A stretch of 34,254 bases of DNA, from IMG/VR virus record IMGVR_UViG_3300021087_000043, positions 1 through 34,254 of that record; one strand, written 5' to 3'. Source of the DNA: a virus. Positions 15,446 through 23,505 of the stretch are shown here, piece by piece. The notes beneath the pieces were generated by a model, which saw only the letters and a list, made by a program, of their open reading frames with translations, did no database searches and was not told the DNA's origin. Each line of letters starts with the position of its first letter. Position 1 is the first letter of the stretch. The position numbers and the translations under genes were made by a program.

Positions 15446-18133
15446 ATGGCTACATTAGTATCACCAGGAGTTGCAGTAACCGTAACAGATGAATCGCAAT
15501 ATGCGGCGGCTACACAAGGTACACTTCCATTATTAGTTATTGCTACGGCAAGTAACAAAGCAGATGCCTCGGGTAGTGCAACAGCGACTGGTACAAAGCC
15601 AGCAAACGCAGGAATTGCCTACTTAGTATCATCACAGAGAGAATTAGTTGAAACATTCGGCGAACCAAAATTTTACGAAGTTGGCGGTTCAGTTGTACAA
15701 GGTTCAGAAACAAGTGAATACGGCTTATTAGCGGCATACCAATATCTAGGCGTTTCAAACAATGCATACGTTATTCGTGCAGACGTTGACTTAGCAGAAT
15801 TAGAAGCATCAAGTACAGCACCAGCCGGCGTTATCACTAACGGTACACACTGGCATAACACATCAAAAACAAAATTCGGATTATTTGTACATGATGGTAC
15901 AGATTGGAAAGCAAAATCAATTGCTGTTTTAGACGATGCTCCAGGAACAGGAAACGTAGATGCACTTTCAGGTGAACACGCTCAACCATTAAACACATTC
16001 GGTCAAGCAGGCGACTTCGCAGTTGTAACATCTACTGCTAAAGTTTCATACTTTGAAAAAGTTGGCTCATCATGGGTTTTAGCAGGTGACACTGGTTCAG
16101 CAGATTTTCAATTCTCAATGTTTGCTCCATCAACAAAATCAGGTGGCGGTGCATTAGCATCAGGCGATGCTTATGTTCGTTTAGCGACAGCCGGTTCTGG
16201 TTTAGATGTAGACTTAAATGTTTATAACACTACTTCTGGTTTATTCTCAGCACTATCGGCACCAGTTTATGCTAATGACGATTTAGCATCAGCAGTGTCA
16301 ACAAATGCTGGTAGTATTTACACACAGTATAATACTAGAGCAGATGGTTTTGGTTACTTTCAACTAAGACGCCATACAGGTGCTACAACATCAGTTGTTA
16401 CATCAGGCGCAGTACCTAGCACATCATCCATCACTGCAACTTTTACAGTAGACGGTGTTACATGTGGACCATATACTAATTCCTCATTAGACGCAATTGT
16501 AACAAACTTACAATCAAAATCTGCCTTAAACACAGCAAACGTTAAAGTTGAGAAAATCGGAACAGATAAAATTCGTTTCACTAAGACAGATGGTCAAATA
16601 TTACCAATAGTATTTTCAGTAGGTCATGTTGCAATGGGCTTTGCAAGTACTCCTCAAGTTGCATCAGTTTGGGAACCATTATCTTACCAATCAAGTGCTA
16701 CACAAATTACAGGCACAATTGCAGAAGGTACACATTGGTATAGTGCAGACCTTAAGATGGAAATTATGAAGAACGTCAACAATGGCGGTACAATGGAATG
16801 GCAGAAATACGCATGGTCAGAAGACACAGATGGTTTAGCACCAAGCGAATTACAATTAGTTTCAGGCGCTCCAACAAAACGTAAAGACGGAACATCGGCT
16901 CTAGTAGCAGGTGATATCTGGGTAGACGGTGACGCAGTTCCATACGCAACAGTATATCGTTGGTCAGGTACAGCATGGGTCAAATTAGACAATGCAGACC
17001 AATCATCTACAGCAGGAATGGTATTCAGTCATTACTCATATGACGCTCCATACACAGCGGCAGGTGCCGCGGCTTCCAGAACAGCACATGCAGATACAGC
17101 CAATCCAGATTTACATCCAGAAGGAATTCTGATGATTAACATGGACTATTCTACTTATAACGTTAAGAAATACACTGGCGGTAAGTGGGTTTGGGCATCA
17201 GGTACAAACACAGATGGTTCAGGCAAGTTCGGACCAGAGGCTCAAAGAGCAATTGTTGTAGAAGCAATGCAGGCTTCACTATCAAGCAATACTGGAATTC
17301 GTTCAGAATCAGTATACTTCAATCTAATCGCCGCTCCAGGATACTATGAGTTGATGGACGAAATGATTACATTAAACAAAGATAAAAAAGAAATCGCATT
17401 CGTAATCGGTGATTGCCCAATGACATTGAAATCAGATTCAACTTCATTGAAAGCATGGGCTGATACATATGTTCCAGCAGAGACTTATGCGGCAATCTAT
17501 TATCCACATGGTTACTCAAGTGACTTGTCAGGTAACAACGTAGTTGTTCCATCATCGGCAATCGCATTAAGAACTATCGCATTCTCAGACCAAGTATCAT
17601 TCCCATGGTTCGCACCAGCAGGCTTGACACGTGGTGTAGTTTCTAACGCAACGCAAGTTGGTTATGTAAACGCAGAAGATGAGTTTGTTAAAGTTCAATT
17701 GAGTGAAGGTCAGCGTGATACATTATACAACGGACGTATGAACCCAATCGCAGACTTCCCAGCACAAGGAATGGCAGTGTTCGGTCAGAAGACAACACAA
17801 GCAACTTCAAGTGCATTGGATAGAATCAATGTTGCACGTCTAGTTAACCACATGCGTTACAACTTAGACCAGTTATCTCGTTCATTCTTATTCGAACAAA
17901 ACGATAAGATTACAAGAGACAACATGAGAGATGCAGTAGAACGTTTCTGTGGTAACCTTGTTACTGAAAGAGGTTTATTTGACTTCTTAGTAGTGTGTGA
18001 CGAATCAAACAACACACCAGCAAGAATTGATAGAAATGAATTATGGGTAGATGTTGCAATTCAGCCAGCAAAAACTGTTGAATTTATCTACATTCCATTA
18101 AGAATTCGCAACACAGGCGAATCATTAGCATAA
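15446..18133 (+). CDS. gp18: Tail sheath protein (T4 gp18-like)
   Basis: 895 residues, ATG 15446 behind AACAGGAGAAAATACT. The N-terminal MATLVSPGVAVTVTDESQY is the canonical sheath start (the N-terminal strand that links subunits), followed by TQGTLPLLVIATASNKAD. The C-terminal core holds RNELWVDVAIQPAKTVEFIY followed by IPLRI at the very end, typical of the conserved sheath domain. The long central part (about residues 130-600) is beta-rich and repetitive (HWHNTSKTKFGLFVHDGTDW, WYSADLKMEIMKN), as the protruding domains in this family vary greatly; T4 gp18 has 659 residues, so the insertion is large. The sheath contracts around the tube during infection. Followed by a strong terminator. Confidence 0.95.
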   Translation: MATLVSPGVAVTVTDESQYAAATQGTLPLLVIATASNKADASGSATATGTKPANAGIAYLVSSQRELVETFGEPKFYEVGGSVVQGSETSEYGLLAAYQYLGVSNNAYVIRADVDLAELEASSTAPAGVITNGTHWHNTSKTKFGLFVHDGTDWKAKSIAVLDDAPGTGNVDALSGEHAQPLNTFGQAGDFAVVTSTAKVSYFEKVGSSWVLAGDTGSADFQFSMFAPSTKSGGGALASGDAYVRLATAGSGLDVDLNVYNTTSGLFSALSAPVYANDDLASAVSTNAGSIYTQYNTRADGFGYFQLRRHTGATTSVVTSGAVPSTSSITATFTVDGVTCGPYTNSSLDAIVTNLQSKSALNTANVKVEKIGTDKIRFTKTDGQILPIVFSVGHVAMGFASTPQVASVWEPLSYQSSATQITGTIAEGTHWYSADLKMEIMKNVNNGGTMEWQKYAWSEDTDGLAPSELQLVSGAPTKRKDGTSALVAGDIWVDGDAVPYATVYRWSGTAWVKLDNADQSSTAGMVFSHYSYDAPYTAAGAAASRTAHADTANPDLHPEGILMINMDYSTYNVKKYTGGKWVWASGTNTDGSGKFGPEAQRAIVVEAMQASLSSNTGIRSESVYFNLIAAPGYYELMDEMITLNKDKKEIAFVIGDCPMTLKSDSTSLKAWADTYVPAETYAAIYYPHGYSSDLSGNNVVVPSSAIALRTIAFSDQVSFPWFAPAGLTRGVVSNATQVGYVNAEDEFVKVQLSEGQRDTLYNGRMNPIADFPAQGMAVFGQKTTQATSSALDRINVARLVNHMRYNLDQLSRSFLFEQNDKITRDNMRDAVERFCGNLVTERGLFDFLVVCDESNNTPARIDRNELWVDVAIQPAKTVEFIYIPLRIRNTGESLA

Positions 18134-18156
18134 TAAACGACTAGAGAGTTTAGTTT

Positions 18157-18184
18157 AAAACCCCTCATCAGTGAGGGGTTTTTT
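18157..18184 (+). terminator. Rho-independent terminator after tail sheath
   Basis: AAAACCCCTCA, loop TCAG, TGAGGGGTTTT with a run of six T (18179-18184). The T-run is followed directly by ATGGGCGCCC. Confidence 0.93.
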
Positions 18185-18194
18185 ATGGGCGCCC
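18179..18194 (+). repeat. 16-nt repeat with GGGCGCCC palindrome, copy 1
   Basis: TTTTTTATGGGCGCCC immediately after the sheath terminator; identical to 25845-25860, which also follows a terminator. The 8-bp GC palindrome stands out in AT-rich DNA. Confidence 0.85.
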
Positions 18195-18205
18195 TTAACG
18201 TATCT

Positions 18206-18214
18206 GATAAATAC
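18206..18214 (+). promoter_or_regulatory. Late promoter GATAAATAC placed for a leaderless mRNA
   Basis: Exact 9-mer ending 4 nt before ATG 18219. With the T4 late octamer at -13 to -6, +1 falls on the A of the ATG. Confidence 0.7.
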
Positions 18215-18218
18215 TGAT

Positions 18219-19997
18219 ATGAGAATAAATCAGGTCATATTACATGAAGAGGCACTAGACGTAAAGTCTGTGATAACTTCGTCTATTAAAAAACTAGATA
18301 AAGTTTTTAAGAGTAACAACTATGAATTGAGAATAGTTGGTGGTGCAGTACGTGACCTTGCATTAGATAAAACACCAAAAGATATTGATTTGGCAACAGA
18401 TGCAACACCAGATGAAATGATGGAGATACTTGATAAATCAGGCATTAGACACATACCTTCAGGTTTAGAACATGGTACTATTACTGCAATCTTAGATAAT
18501 GAACCATTTGAAATCACAACACTAAGAGCAGACAAAGAAACAGACGGCAGACATGCTGAAGTTGAGTTTGTTAAGAGTTGGGAAGAGGATGCTAAACGCA
18601 GAGACTTAACATATAATGCTATGAGCATGGATATGGAAGGTAATGTATTTGATTACTTTGGTGGCATGGATGACTTACAAGATAAAGTCAGTAAGTTTGT
18701 CGGTGACCCAGAAGAAAGAATTACAGAAGACTATCTAAGAATATTAAGATACTTTAGATTTCAAGGTAGACTTTCGACACCTACGTGGGATAAAGATACA
18801 CTAAAAGCAATTAGTTCAAATTCAGAAGGTTTGAAAAAGATAAGTGCTGAAAGAGTGTGGCAAGAAATGGGCAAAGTCCTTTCTGGTAACAACGTTGCGA
18901 ATATATTAGATTATATGGCTAAGACTGGTGTTAGTAAAGTTATAGGATTATCAACTAATGACTTGAACAAAGTAAAAGATAATGGCAATTCTATTGTTGC
19001 TTTGGCACAGACTGGTAATACAATAGATATAGCAAAGCGTTGGAAACTAAGTAAAGTTCAAGCAACTATGTTAGACTTTCTAGTTAAGAATAAGAACAAT
19101 ACACTTGACCAAAAGAAAGTAGAAGATATGATTGCTGATGGAGTTGATAAAGAGTTGATATCAGCACTGGCAACATTACAGGGTAAAGAAGTAAACATAG
19201 ACGCAGAAGTTCCAAACTTTCCGATAACAGGTGCTGACTTGATTGCTAAAGGCATGAAACCAGGACCAGAAATTGGTGCTAAACTTGGACAATTAAAACA
19301 GAAGTGGAAAGATAGCAACTTTAAATCAACTAAAGATGAATTGTTAAAAGAGAATTCAGACTTATCTACTCAAAGAGGCAGATTAGAATACTATCTAAAG
19401 AAACCAGTTGAAGATGGAATGTTAGTTCATCTATCGGGTTTAGGAAAGTTTCACAAAGGTGATGATACTCTAGCAGACATAGTACCAGAAAGAAATGGTA
19501 TGTATGCATTACATCCTGACAAATGGGAAAGCACATTCTACAGCCTAACAAACAAAGATTTCAAAAAGATTGTTCACTATAAACCAACATTAATAAAAGC
19601 ACCAACAGATATGATTGTTGCTGATATGGCTATTGCAAATAGATTTTATAGAACAGATAATCCAGAAGAACAAGAACAACTTGCTAAAGAATACAAAGAT
19701 AGTATAGGTAAAGATATATCTAGTATGAAGATGCCAGAAGTTATTATATCTACGAATGAGTCATTAACTGAAGCAGTGCATAGATTTATGACAGGACACG
19801 GCGTAACCTTTGCTGGTAAGAAACATGATGAGATAGAGATTGAAGTGACTGGCACTGATAATGTGAATAAGAAATATATGGTCACAATACTTGCACCAAA
19901 AGAACTATTTGGTAAACAAACTCAAATCTCTTCTAAGTATATGAATAGAGGACCATGGACTAAAACAAAAGTAGATAATGTATTTGGAGGCGAATGA
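18219..19997 (+). CDS. cca: CCA-adding enzyme / poly(A) polymerase family nucleotidyltransferase with extra C-terminal domain
   Basis: 592 residues from ATG 18219; longer frames upstream run through the terminator and are rejected. Motifs of the class II tRNA nucleotidyltransferase head: IVGGAVRDLALDKTPKDIDL (nucleotide-binding GG at 41-42, metal Asp at D55 and D57), then KRRDLTYNAMSMD (RRD base-recognition region, ~128-138) and ERITEDYLRILRYFRF (~168-182). The usual neck/body helices follow to ~residue 385. About 200 further residues (from LSTQRGRLEYYLKKPV to the end) are not part of the usual enzyme and I do not recognise them. The family adds CCA to tRNA 3' ends or A-tails to RNA; no tRNA gene is in the window. 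The first ten residues, MRINQVILHE, resemble T4 capsid-targeting peptides. Confidence 0.85.
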   Translation: MRINQVILHEEALDVKSVITSSIKKLDKVFKSNNYELRIVGGAVRDLALDKTPKDIDLATDATPDEMMEILDKSGIRHIPSGLEHGTITAILDNEPFEITTLRADKETDGRHAEVEFVKSWEEDAKRRDLTYNAMSMDMEGNVFDYFGGMDDLQDKVSKFVGDPEERITEDYLRILRYFRFQGRLSTPTWDKDTLKAISSNSEGLKKISAERVWQEMGKVLSGNNVANILDYMAKTGVSKVIGLSTNDLNKVKDNGNSIVALAQTGNTIDIAKRWKLSKVQATMLDFLVKNKNNTLDQKKVEDMIADGVDKELISALATLQGKEVNIDAEVPNFPITGADLIAKGMKPGPEIGAKLGQLKQKWKDSNFKSTKDELLKENSDLSTQRGRLEYYLKKPVEDGMLVHLSGLGKFHKGDDTLADIVPERNGMYALHPDKWESTFYSLTNKDFKKIVHYKPTLIKAPTDMIVADMAIANRFYRTDNPEEQEQLAKEYKDSIGKDISSMKMPEVIISTNESLTEAVHRFMTGHGVTFAGKKHDEIEIEVTGTDNVNKKYMVTILAPKELFGKQTQISSKYMNRGPWTKTKVDNVFGGE

Positions 19998-20149
19998 TGA
20001 AACTTACTGAAAAGCAGTTTAAACATTATATTGAGAAATATAAAGAACACGAAGCAAACAGAACAAGTACTAATGAAAGAAATAGATACTGGAAAGAGTA
20101 TTTTACTCCATCCAGAACAGAGACTAGTTTTAATATGAACAAATTTTAA
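19997..20149 (+). CDS. Small basic hypothetical protein, 50 aa
   Basis: ATG 19997 overlaps the stop of the preceding gene (TGATG) with GGAGG six bases upstream (19986-19990), so the start is well supported; an adjacent in-frame ATG at 19994 is the alternative. The product begins MKLTEKQFKHYIEKYKEHEA and is strongly charged, with a basic Arg/Asn/Tyr-rich second half ending in SFNMNKF. No family recognised. Translationally coupled to the CCA-adding enzyme, and its stop lies two bases before the next ATG. Confidence 0.65.
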   Translation: MKLTEKQFKHYIEKYKEHEANRTSTNERNRYWKEYFTPSRTETSFNMNKF

Positions 20150-20151
20150 AT

Positions 20152-20415
20152 ATGAATACTAAAACATTAGAATTACTTTTAGCAAACTATAAAGCAATTT
20201 ACAGTCAAATGAAATTGCCGTGTGCTGAAAAAGAGCGATTTGAGAAATTGATTGCTAAAGTAGAAGAAGAATTACAAACAAAAAGTACTATAGTACCAGA
20301 CCCAGACATTATATACTCAAACGAATGGTGTTCATGTGGACATAAAATCATAGATTGTGATTGCAAACCAGGTTGTGAATGTGGTTGTAATAAGAAATTC
20401 TTGGGTGCATATTAA
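20152..20415 (+). CDS. Small protein with Cys-rich C-terminus, 87 aa
   Basis: ATG 20152, two bases after the upstream stop, without a good Shine-Dalgarno, which suggests coupling. The N-terminal half looks helical (LELLLANYKAIYSQMKL, then FEKLIAKVEEELQTK). The last 30 residues hold eight cysteines and one histidine (WCSCGHKIIDCDCKPGCECG, then CNKK), a density suggesting zinc or another metal. Not recognised as a named family. It sits between the CCA-adding enzyme and the tail tube, before the tube's late promoter. Confidence 0.7.
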   Translation: MNTKTLELLLANYKAIYSQMKLPCAEKERFEKLIAKVEEELQTKSTIVPDPDIIYSNEWCSCGHKIIDCDCKPGCECGCNKKFLGAY

Positions 20416-20441
20416 CTTACGACTTAATTTTTACTAAAATA

Positions 20442-20450
20442 GATAAATAC
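20442..20450 (+). promoter_or_regulatory. Late promoter GATAAATAC for tail tube
   Basis: Exact 9-mer 46 nt before ATG 20497. Confidence 0.82.
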
Positions 20451-20496
20451 TAGTGTTAAACCATAGTTCACAACACTATTATAGGAGATAAAGAAA

Positions 20497-21093
20497 ATGG
20501 CAAGAACGTTAGACACATTTGGTGTACCTACTGATTCAGGCAATGGAGCCTCAACGAGTGGTATTTTACAACCAAAACTTAACTATAGATTCCGTGTAGT
20601 AGTTGCTGGTTTTGGTGGTGTAGGTGTAAGCACACAAGAATTTACGAGACAGGTTATGAATGTATCCCGTCCAAAAGTTTCACATGAGTCAATTCCATTA
20701 GATTCATACAACTCACGTATGTATGTTATGGGTAAGCACACATGGGAACCGATTACAATTACTTTACGTGATGATATCGCAAACAATTTGACTAGATTAG
20801 TTGGTCGTCAAGTACAGACACAATTAGACCATAGAACTCAAAGAGGTCCTTCAGCAGGTACTAACTATAAGTTTTCAACATTGATTGAAATCTTAGATGG
20901 TAACTCAGGTAATGCGACTGAAACTTGGGAACTAGAGGGCTGTTTTGTTACTAATGCAGACTATTCACAAACTGATTATGCGGTTTCAGACCCAGTTACA
21001 ATCACATTGACACTACAGTATGATAATGCTATGTTGAATGATGATTTGATGCCTGAGATTCCATTCCAAAACAATTCATCTTCAGCAGGTTAA
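20497..21093 (+). CDS. gp19: Tail tube protein (T4 gp19-like)
   Basis: 198 residues, ATG 20497 behind TAGGAGATAAAGAA. PKLNYRFRVVVAGFG, TRQVMNVSRPKVSHESIPLD and the MGKHTWEPITITLRDD strand are the standard gp19 tube pattern, with the closing FVTNADYSQTDYAVSDPVTI and LTLQYDNAML. T4 gp19 is about 163 residues, so it is slightly longer. Monomers stack as hexameric rings to make the DNA channel inside the sheath. A second tube-like protein is encoded 15 nt downstream. Confidence 0.93.
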   Translation: MARTLDTFGVPTDSGNGASTSGILQPKLNYRFRVVVAGFGGVGVSTQEFTRQVMNVSRPKVSHESIPLDSYNSRMYVMGKHTWEPITITLRDDIANNLTRLVGRQVQTQLDHRTQRGPSAGTNYKFSTLIEILDGNSGNATETWELEGCFVTNADYSQTDYAVSDPVTITLTLQYDNAMLNDDLMPEIPFQNNSSSAG

Positions 21094-21108
21094 TAGAGGC
21101 GCAAGCCA

Positions 21109-22617
21109 ATGGCTGATGAAAGACAAAGTGCTAAGAACACTACAGGAAGAGTTTTAGCGGACAGTGCTAACGCAAAACATAGATTTGGTTTTGCGGGCGC
21201 TGGCAATCGTACTCTTGGTGGTACAGCACCAAAACTTTCGGATTTATTCTTTTTAGAATTCACCACAGTTACTGAAGGTAGTTCACAGATACTACCAGAC
21301 GTATCTGTGTTGGCAAAATCGGTATCTCCAATTTCAATTCAAACATCTAGTATGCCCGTTGACCAATACGGTAAACGAATTTATATTCCAACACGTGTTG
21401 ACTTTCCAGAAGTAAGTCTTACGATGTATGATTCAATTGATGGTAAAGCATTTGATGTCGCCAGTCAAATATATGGTAAGTTCTTTAAGAACCAATCAGC
21501 AGAAGTAACTGGCGCAACAGCAGAAGAAGTTATCACAAGCAACAATAGACATGGTAGAAAGTTACCAAGTAATGAACATGACTACTATCATCAGCATTTT
21601 GAAAAGGTAACAATATATCATTTCTTTGGTAACCTTGATTCTGCTAATGACTCTGGCATGGAACAATCAATTGCAGGAAATACTGGTCAAGGAACAATTC
21701 AAAAAATTGAATTAATAAATCCTCTAGTTACTGGTATGGTGTTTTCGGGTAGTGACTATAGTGTTGCTGAATTGAGAACGTTAGACCTAACACTTCAGCC
21801 AGAAAATATAATATTAGGAAAACCAGAAGAAGGCGTAACATTCCCAGATTGGATGACGCAAGGTATGAATTATATAATGGACACATTAGTCTATGAGCCT
21901 AGAACAGCAGTTTATACCTATCCTACAGAACAAGAAGCAAGAGATAAATTTGCAGGAACTGAAGAAGAGATTGCTAGAAAAGAAGCAATCATAGATGAAG
22001 CGAATGATAGAGATACAAACTTTAAACTTAATGAGTTGATGCAATTATATAATGCTCAACTACAAAATCCTAATGAACAAGGTAACGAAGCATTAGAGAT
22101 GGCTTTAAAATCTCGTATTGGTACATTAGATGCCGCAAGAGCGAACAAGTTCAACAAAACGGGAAAAGATGATTTTAACGCTAGAGATGAATCTACTTAT
22201 AAATCAGTATATCTAAATCCTGATGTGCCAACATTTGGCGGTGTTGGAAGTAGTAATCCACCTAACACTCAGTTTGTTCCATATTCTCCTGATTTAGGCG
22301 ATGCAATGGTACAAGAGTTGGTAAGTGCAACATTTGGAAATCGTAGTTTTAATTCAAATAATGTTTTTGACTTTAAAAACCAAATGAGAGGCCTTGCAAA
22401 TGAAGTTCAGTCAGCAATGACAAGTAACTTATCAAGTAACTACTTGACAGTAGATGGACAAAGAGTTTTAGATGCGGCAATTAATGCTAACAAAGGTGCT
22501 TTCATAACAAGTACACCAGCAATCAACCCTGCTACAAACACAGATAGAAAAGTTATTAACACAGGAAATCACACAGGTGTTAGTAAACAAATCGTAAATA
22601 GAAAACTATTTGATTAA
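21109..22617 (+). CDS. Second tail-tube-fold protein, candidate baseplate tube initiator (gp48/gp54 type)
   Basis: 502 residues, ATG 21109, weak Shine-Dalgarno (AGAGGCGCAAGCC). Residues ~40-240 repeat the tube-protein order: LSDLFFLEFTTVTEG, SISIQTSSMPVDQYGKRIY-like segment, VDFPEVSLTMYDSIDG, then KIELINPLVTGMVFSGSDYS and LRTLDLTLQPENI. The rest is a long, helical, Gln/Asn/Glu-rich C-terminus (QEARDKFAGTEEEIARKEAI) ending in TGVSKQIVNRKLFD. In T4, the tube is nucleated by gp48 and gp54, which share the tube fold; the position right after gp19 and the extra domain make that role plausible here, but the exact orthologue is not certain. Confidence 0.6.
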   Translation: MADERQSAKNTTGRVLADSANAKHRFGFAGAGNRTLGGTAPKLSDLFFLEFTTVTEGSSQILPDVSVLAKSVSPISIQTSSMPVDQYGKRIYIPTRVDFPEVSLTMYDSIDGKAFDVASQIYGKFFKNQSAEVTGATAEEVITSNNRHGRKLPSNEHDYYHQHFEKVTIYHFFGNLDSANDSGMEQSIAGNTGQGTIQKIELINPLVTGMVFSGSDYSVAELRTLDLTLQPENIILGKPEEGVTFPDWMTQGMNYIMDTLVYEPRTAVYTYPTEQEARDKFAGTEEEIARKEAIIDEANDRDTNFKLNELMQLYNAQLQNPNEQGNEALEMALKSRIGTLDAARANKFNKTGKDDFNARDESTYKSVYLNPDVPTFGGVGSSNPPNTQFVPYSPDLGDAMVQELVSATFGNRSFNSNNVFDFKNQMRGLANEVQSAMTSNLSSNYLTVDGQRVLDAAINANKGAFITSTPAINPATNTDRKVINTGNHTGVSKQIVNRKLFD

Positions 22618-22629
22618 TAAGAGATAGAC

Positions 22630-22893
22630 ATGAAATTAGATATATTAACAGCAAAATTATTAAAGAAAGGCTTCGCACAAGAAAAAGCAGAAGCGTATGC
22701 TGTGGAAATTACAAAAATAGCAAGAATGTACGGTGTAAACTCATACGATTTCATAGACGAACTCTCAGAAGAATCTGATTTCACAGAATTAGGTGCAGTC
22801 ATCTTTAATAATGCTTTGCGATTTGGTTACAAGACGGGCAAACTTGCTCCTCGTTCTCCAAACACTTATGTCGCAAGGGCAATTATTAAATAA
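22630..22893 (+). CDS. Hypothetical small acidic/helical protein, 87 aa
   Basis: ATG 22630, 12 bases after the preceding stop, with AAGAGATAG upstream. The sequence MKLDILTAKLLKKGFAQEKA and the EITKIARMYGVNSYDFIDEL stretch look helical with a small globular core; the end NTYVARAIIK is basic. Not recognised. Its stop TAA shares a base with the ATG of the gp4-like gene (TAATG), so the two are probably coupled and may act in the same head/tail completion step; that is inference from position. Confidence 0.7.
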   Translation: MKLDILTAKLLKKGFAQEKAEAYAVEITKIARMYGVNSYDFIDELSEESDFTELGAVIFNNALRFGYKTGKLAPRSPNTYVARAIIK

Positions 22894-23366
22894 TGGCAAA
22901 ATTTCACAAAGGCAAATACACAGTAATAAACGAAGAAAAATACTCAGGAAATGGTTCACCCGTTTTTAGAAGTAGTTGGGAACAAACGTTTATGCAATTC
23001 TGTGACAATAATCCAAATGTTATGGCATGGGCAAGTGAACCGGTCAGAATAACATACAAACATCCTTTAACTGGCAAACTAACATCATATGTTCCTGACT
23101 TTGTAGTTGTATACAGAGATTCGAATGGTAAAAAGAACGCAGAGTTAATTGAAATAAAACCTGCTAATCAATCTAATCCTAAATTTGCACGTGGTAGGGC
23201 ACAACAGGCACAAGTAGCAATAAATTATGCTAAGTGGGATGCCGCTACACATTGGGCAAAAAAACGAGGCATGAAGTTTAGAGTTCTTAATGAGGGTGAT
23301 ATCTACTCTAATACTAAGAAACCTAAAGCAGTCAAAAAACCTAAGAAACCAATTAAACCAAGATAA
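22893..23366 (+). CDS. gp4: Head completion protein gp4-like, TnsA-type nuclease fold
   Basis: 157 residues. SSWEQTFMQFCDNNPNVMAW, then YVPDFVVVY and LIEIKP give the PD-(D/E)XK arrangement E30 ... D69 ... E87-x-K89, as in TnsA-like nucleases. The length agrees with T4 gp4 (about 150 residues), a head-completion protein that acts after DNA packaging and for which nuclease activity has been reported. The C-terminus is a lysine/proline-rich tail (KKPKAVKKPKKPIKPR) suited to DNA contact. Starts at ATG 22893 overlapping the upstream stop. Followed by an intergenic structured element and then the probable small terminase gene. Confidence 0.82.
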   Translation: MAKFHKGKYTVINEEKYSGNGSPVFRSSWEQTFMQFCDNNPNVMAWASEPVRITYKHPLTGKLTSYVPDFVVVYRDSNGKKNAELIEIKPANQSNPKFARGRAQQAQVAINYAKWDAATHWAKKRGMKFRVLNEGDIYSNTKKPKAVKKPKKPIKPR

Positions 23367-23368
23367 CA

Positions 23369-23458
23369 CACCTTAGGACCGATATAAGTTACTTATATCT
23401 AAGGTGAGGATGCCGTTATCCATTAGTTGTATCGCTACTATGACTACAAAAAACGGCA
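23369..23458 (+). other. Two adjacent strong hairpins, candidate structured RNA element
   Basis: Hairpin 1: CACCTTA (23369-23375) pairs with TAAGGTG (23400-23406), and GATATAAG (23381-23388) with CTTATATC (23392-23399), leaving a 5-nt GGACC bulge on one side. Hairpin 2: TGCCGTT (23411-23417) pairs with AACGGCA (23452-23458), with an inner TTGTA (23427-23431)/TACAA (23445-23449) stem. Neither is followed by a canonical terminator U-tract, though TTTATTTTT occurs at 23461-23469. It fills most of the gap between gp4 and the next gene and lies before the late promoter at 23470. Confidence 0.6.
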
Positions 23459-23469
23459 ACTTTATTTTT

Positions 23470-23478
23470 GATAAATAC
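23470..23478 (+). promoter_or_regulatory. Late promoter GATAAATAC for probable gp16
   Basis: Exact 9-mer 27 nt before ATG 23506. Confidence 0.82.
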
Positions 23479-23505
23479 GAATATAATTAATTAAGAGTGT
23501 GTATT

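Noticed and set aside
18171-18218. Longer N-terminus for the CCA-adding enzyme
   Set aside because: It would be encoded by the sheath terminator and the GGGCGCCC repeat, and would begin upstream of the late promoter.
23369-23458. Possible tRNA
   Set aside because: Length is similar, but there is no T-arm consensus, no anticodon arm of correct size and no acceptor stem joining the ends.
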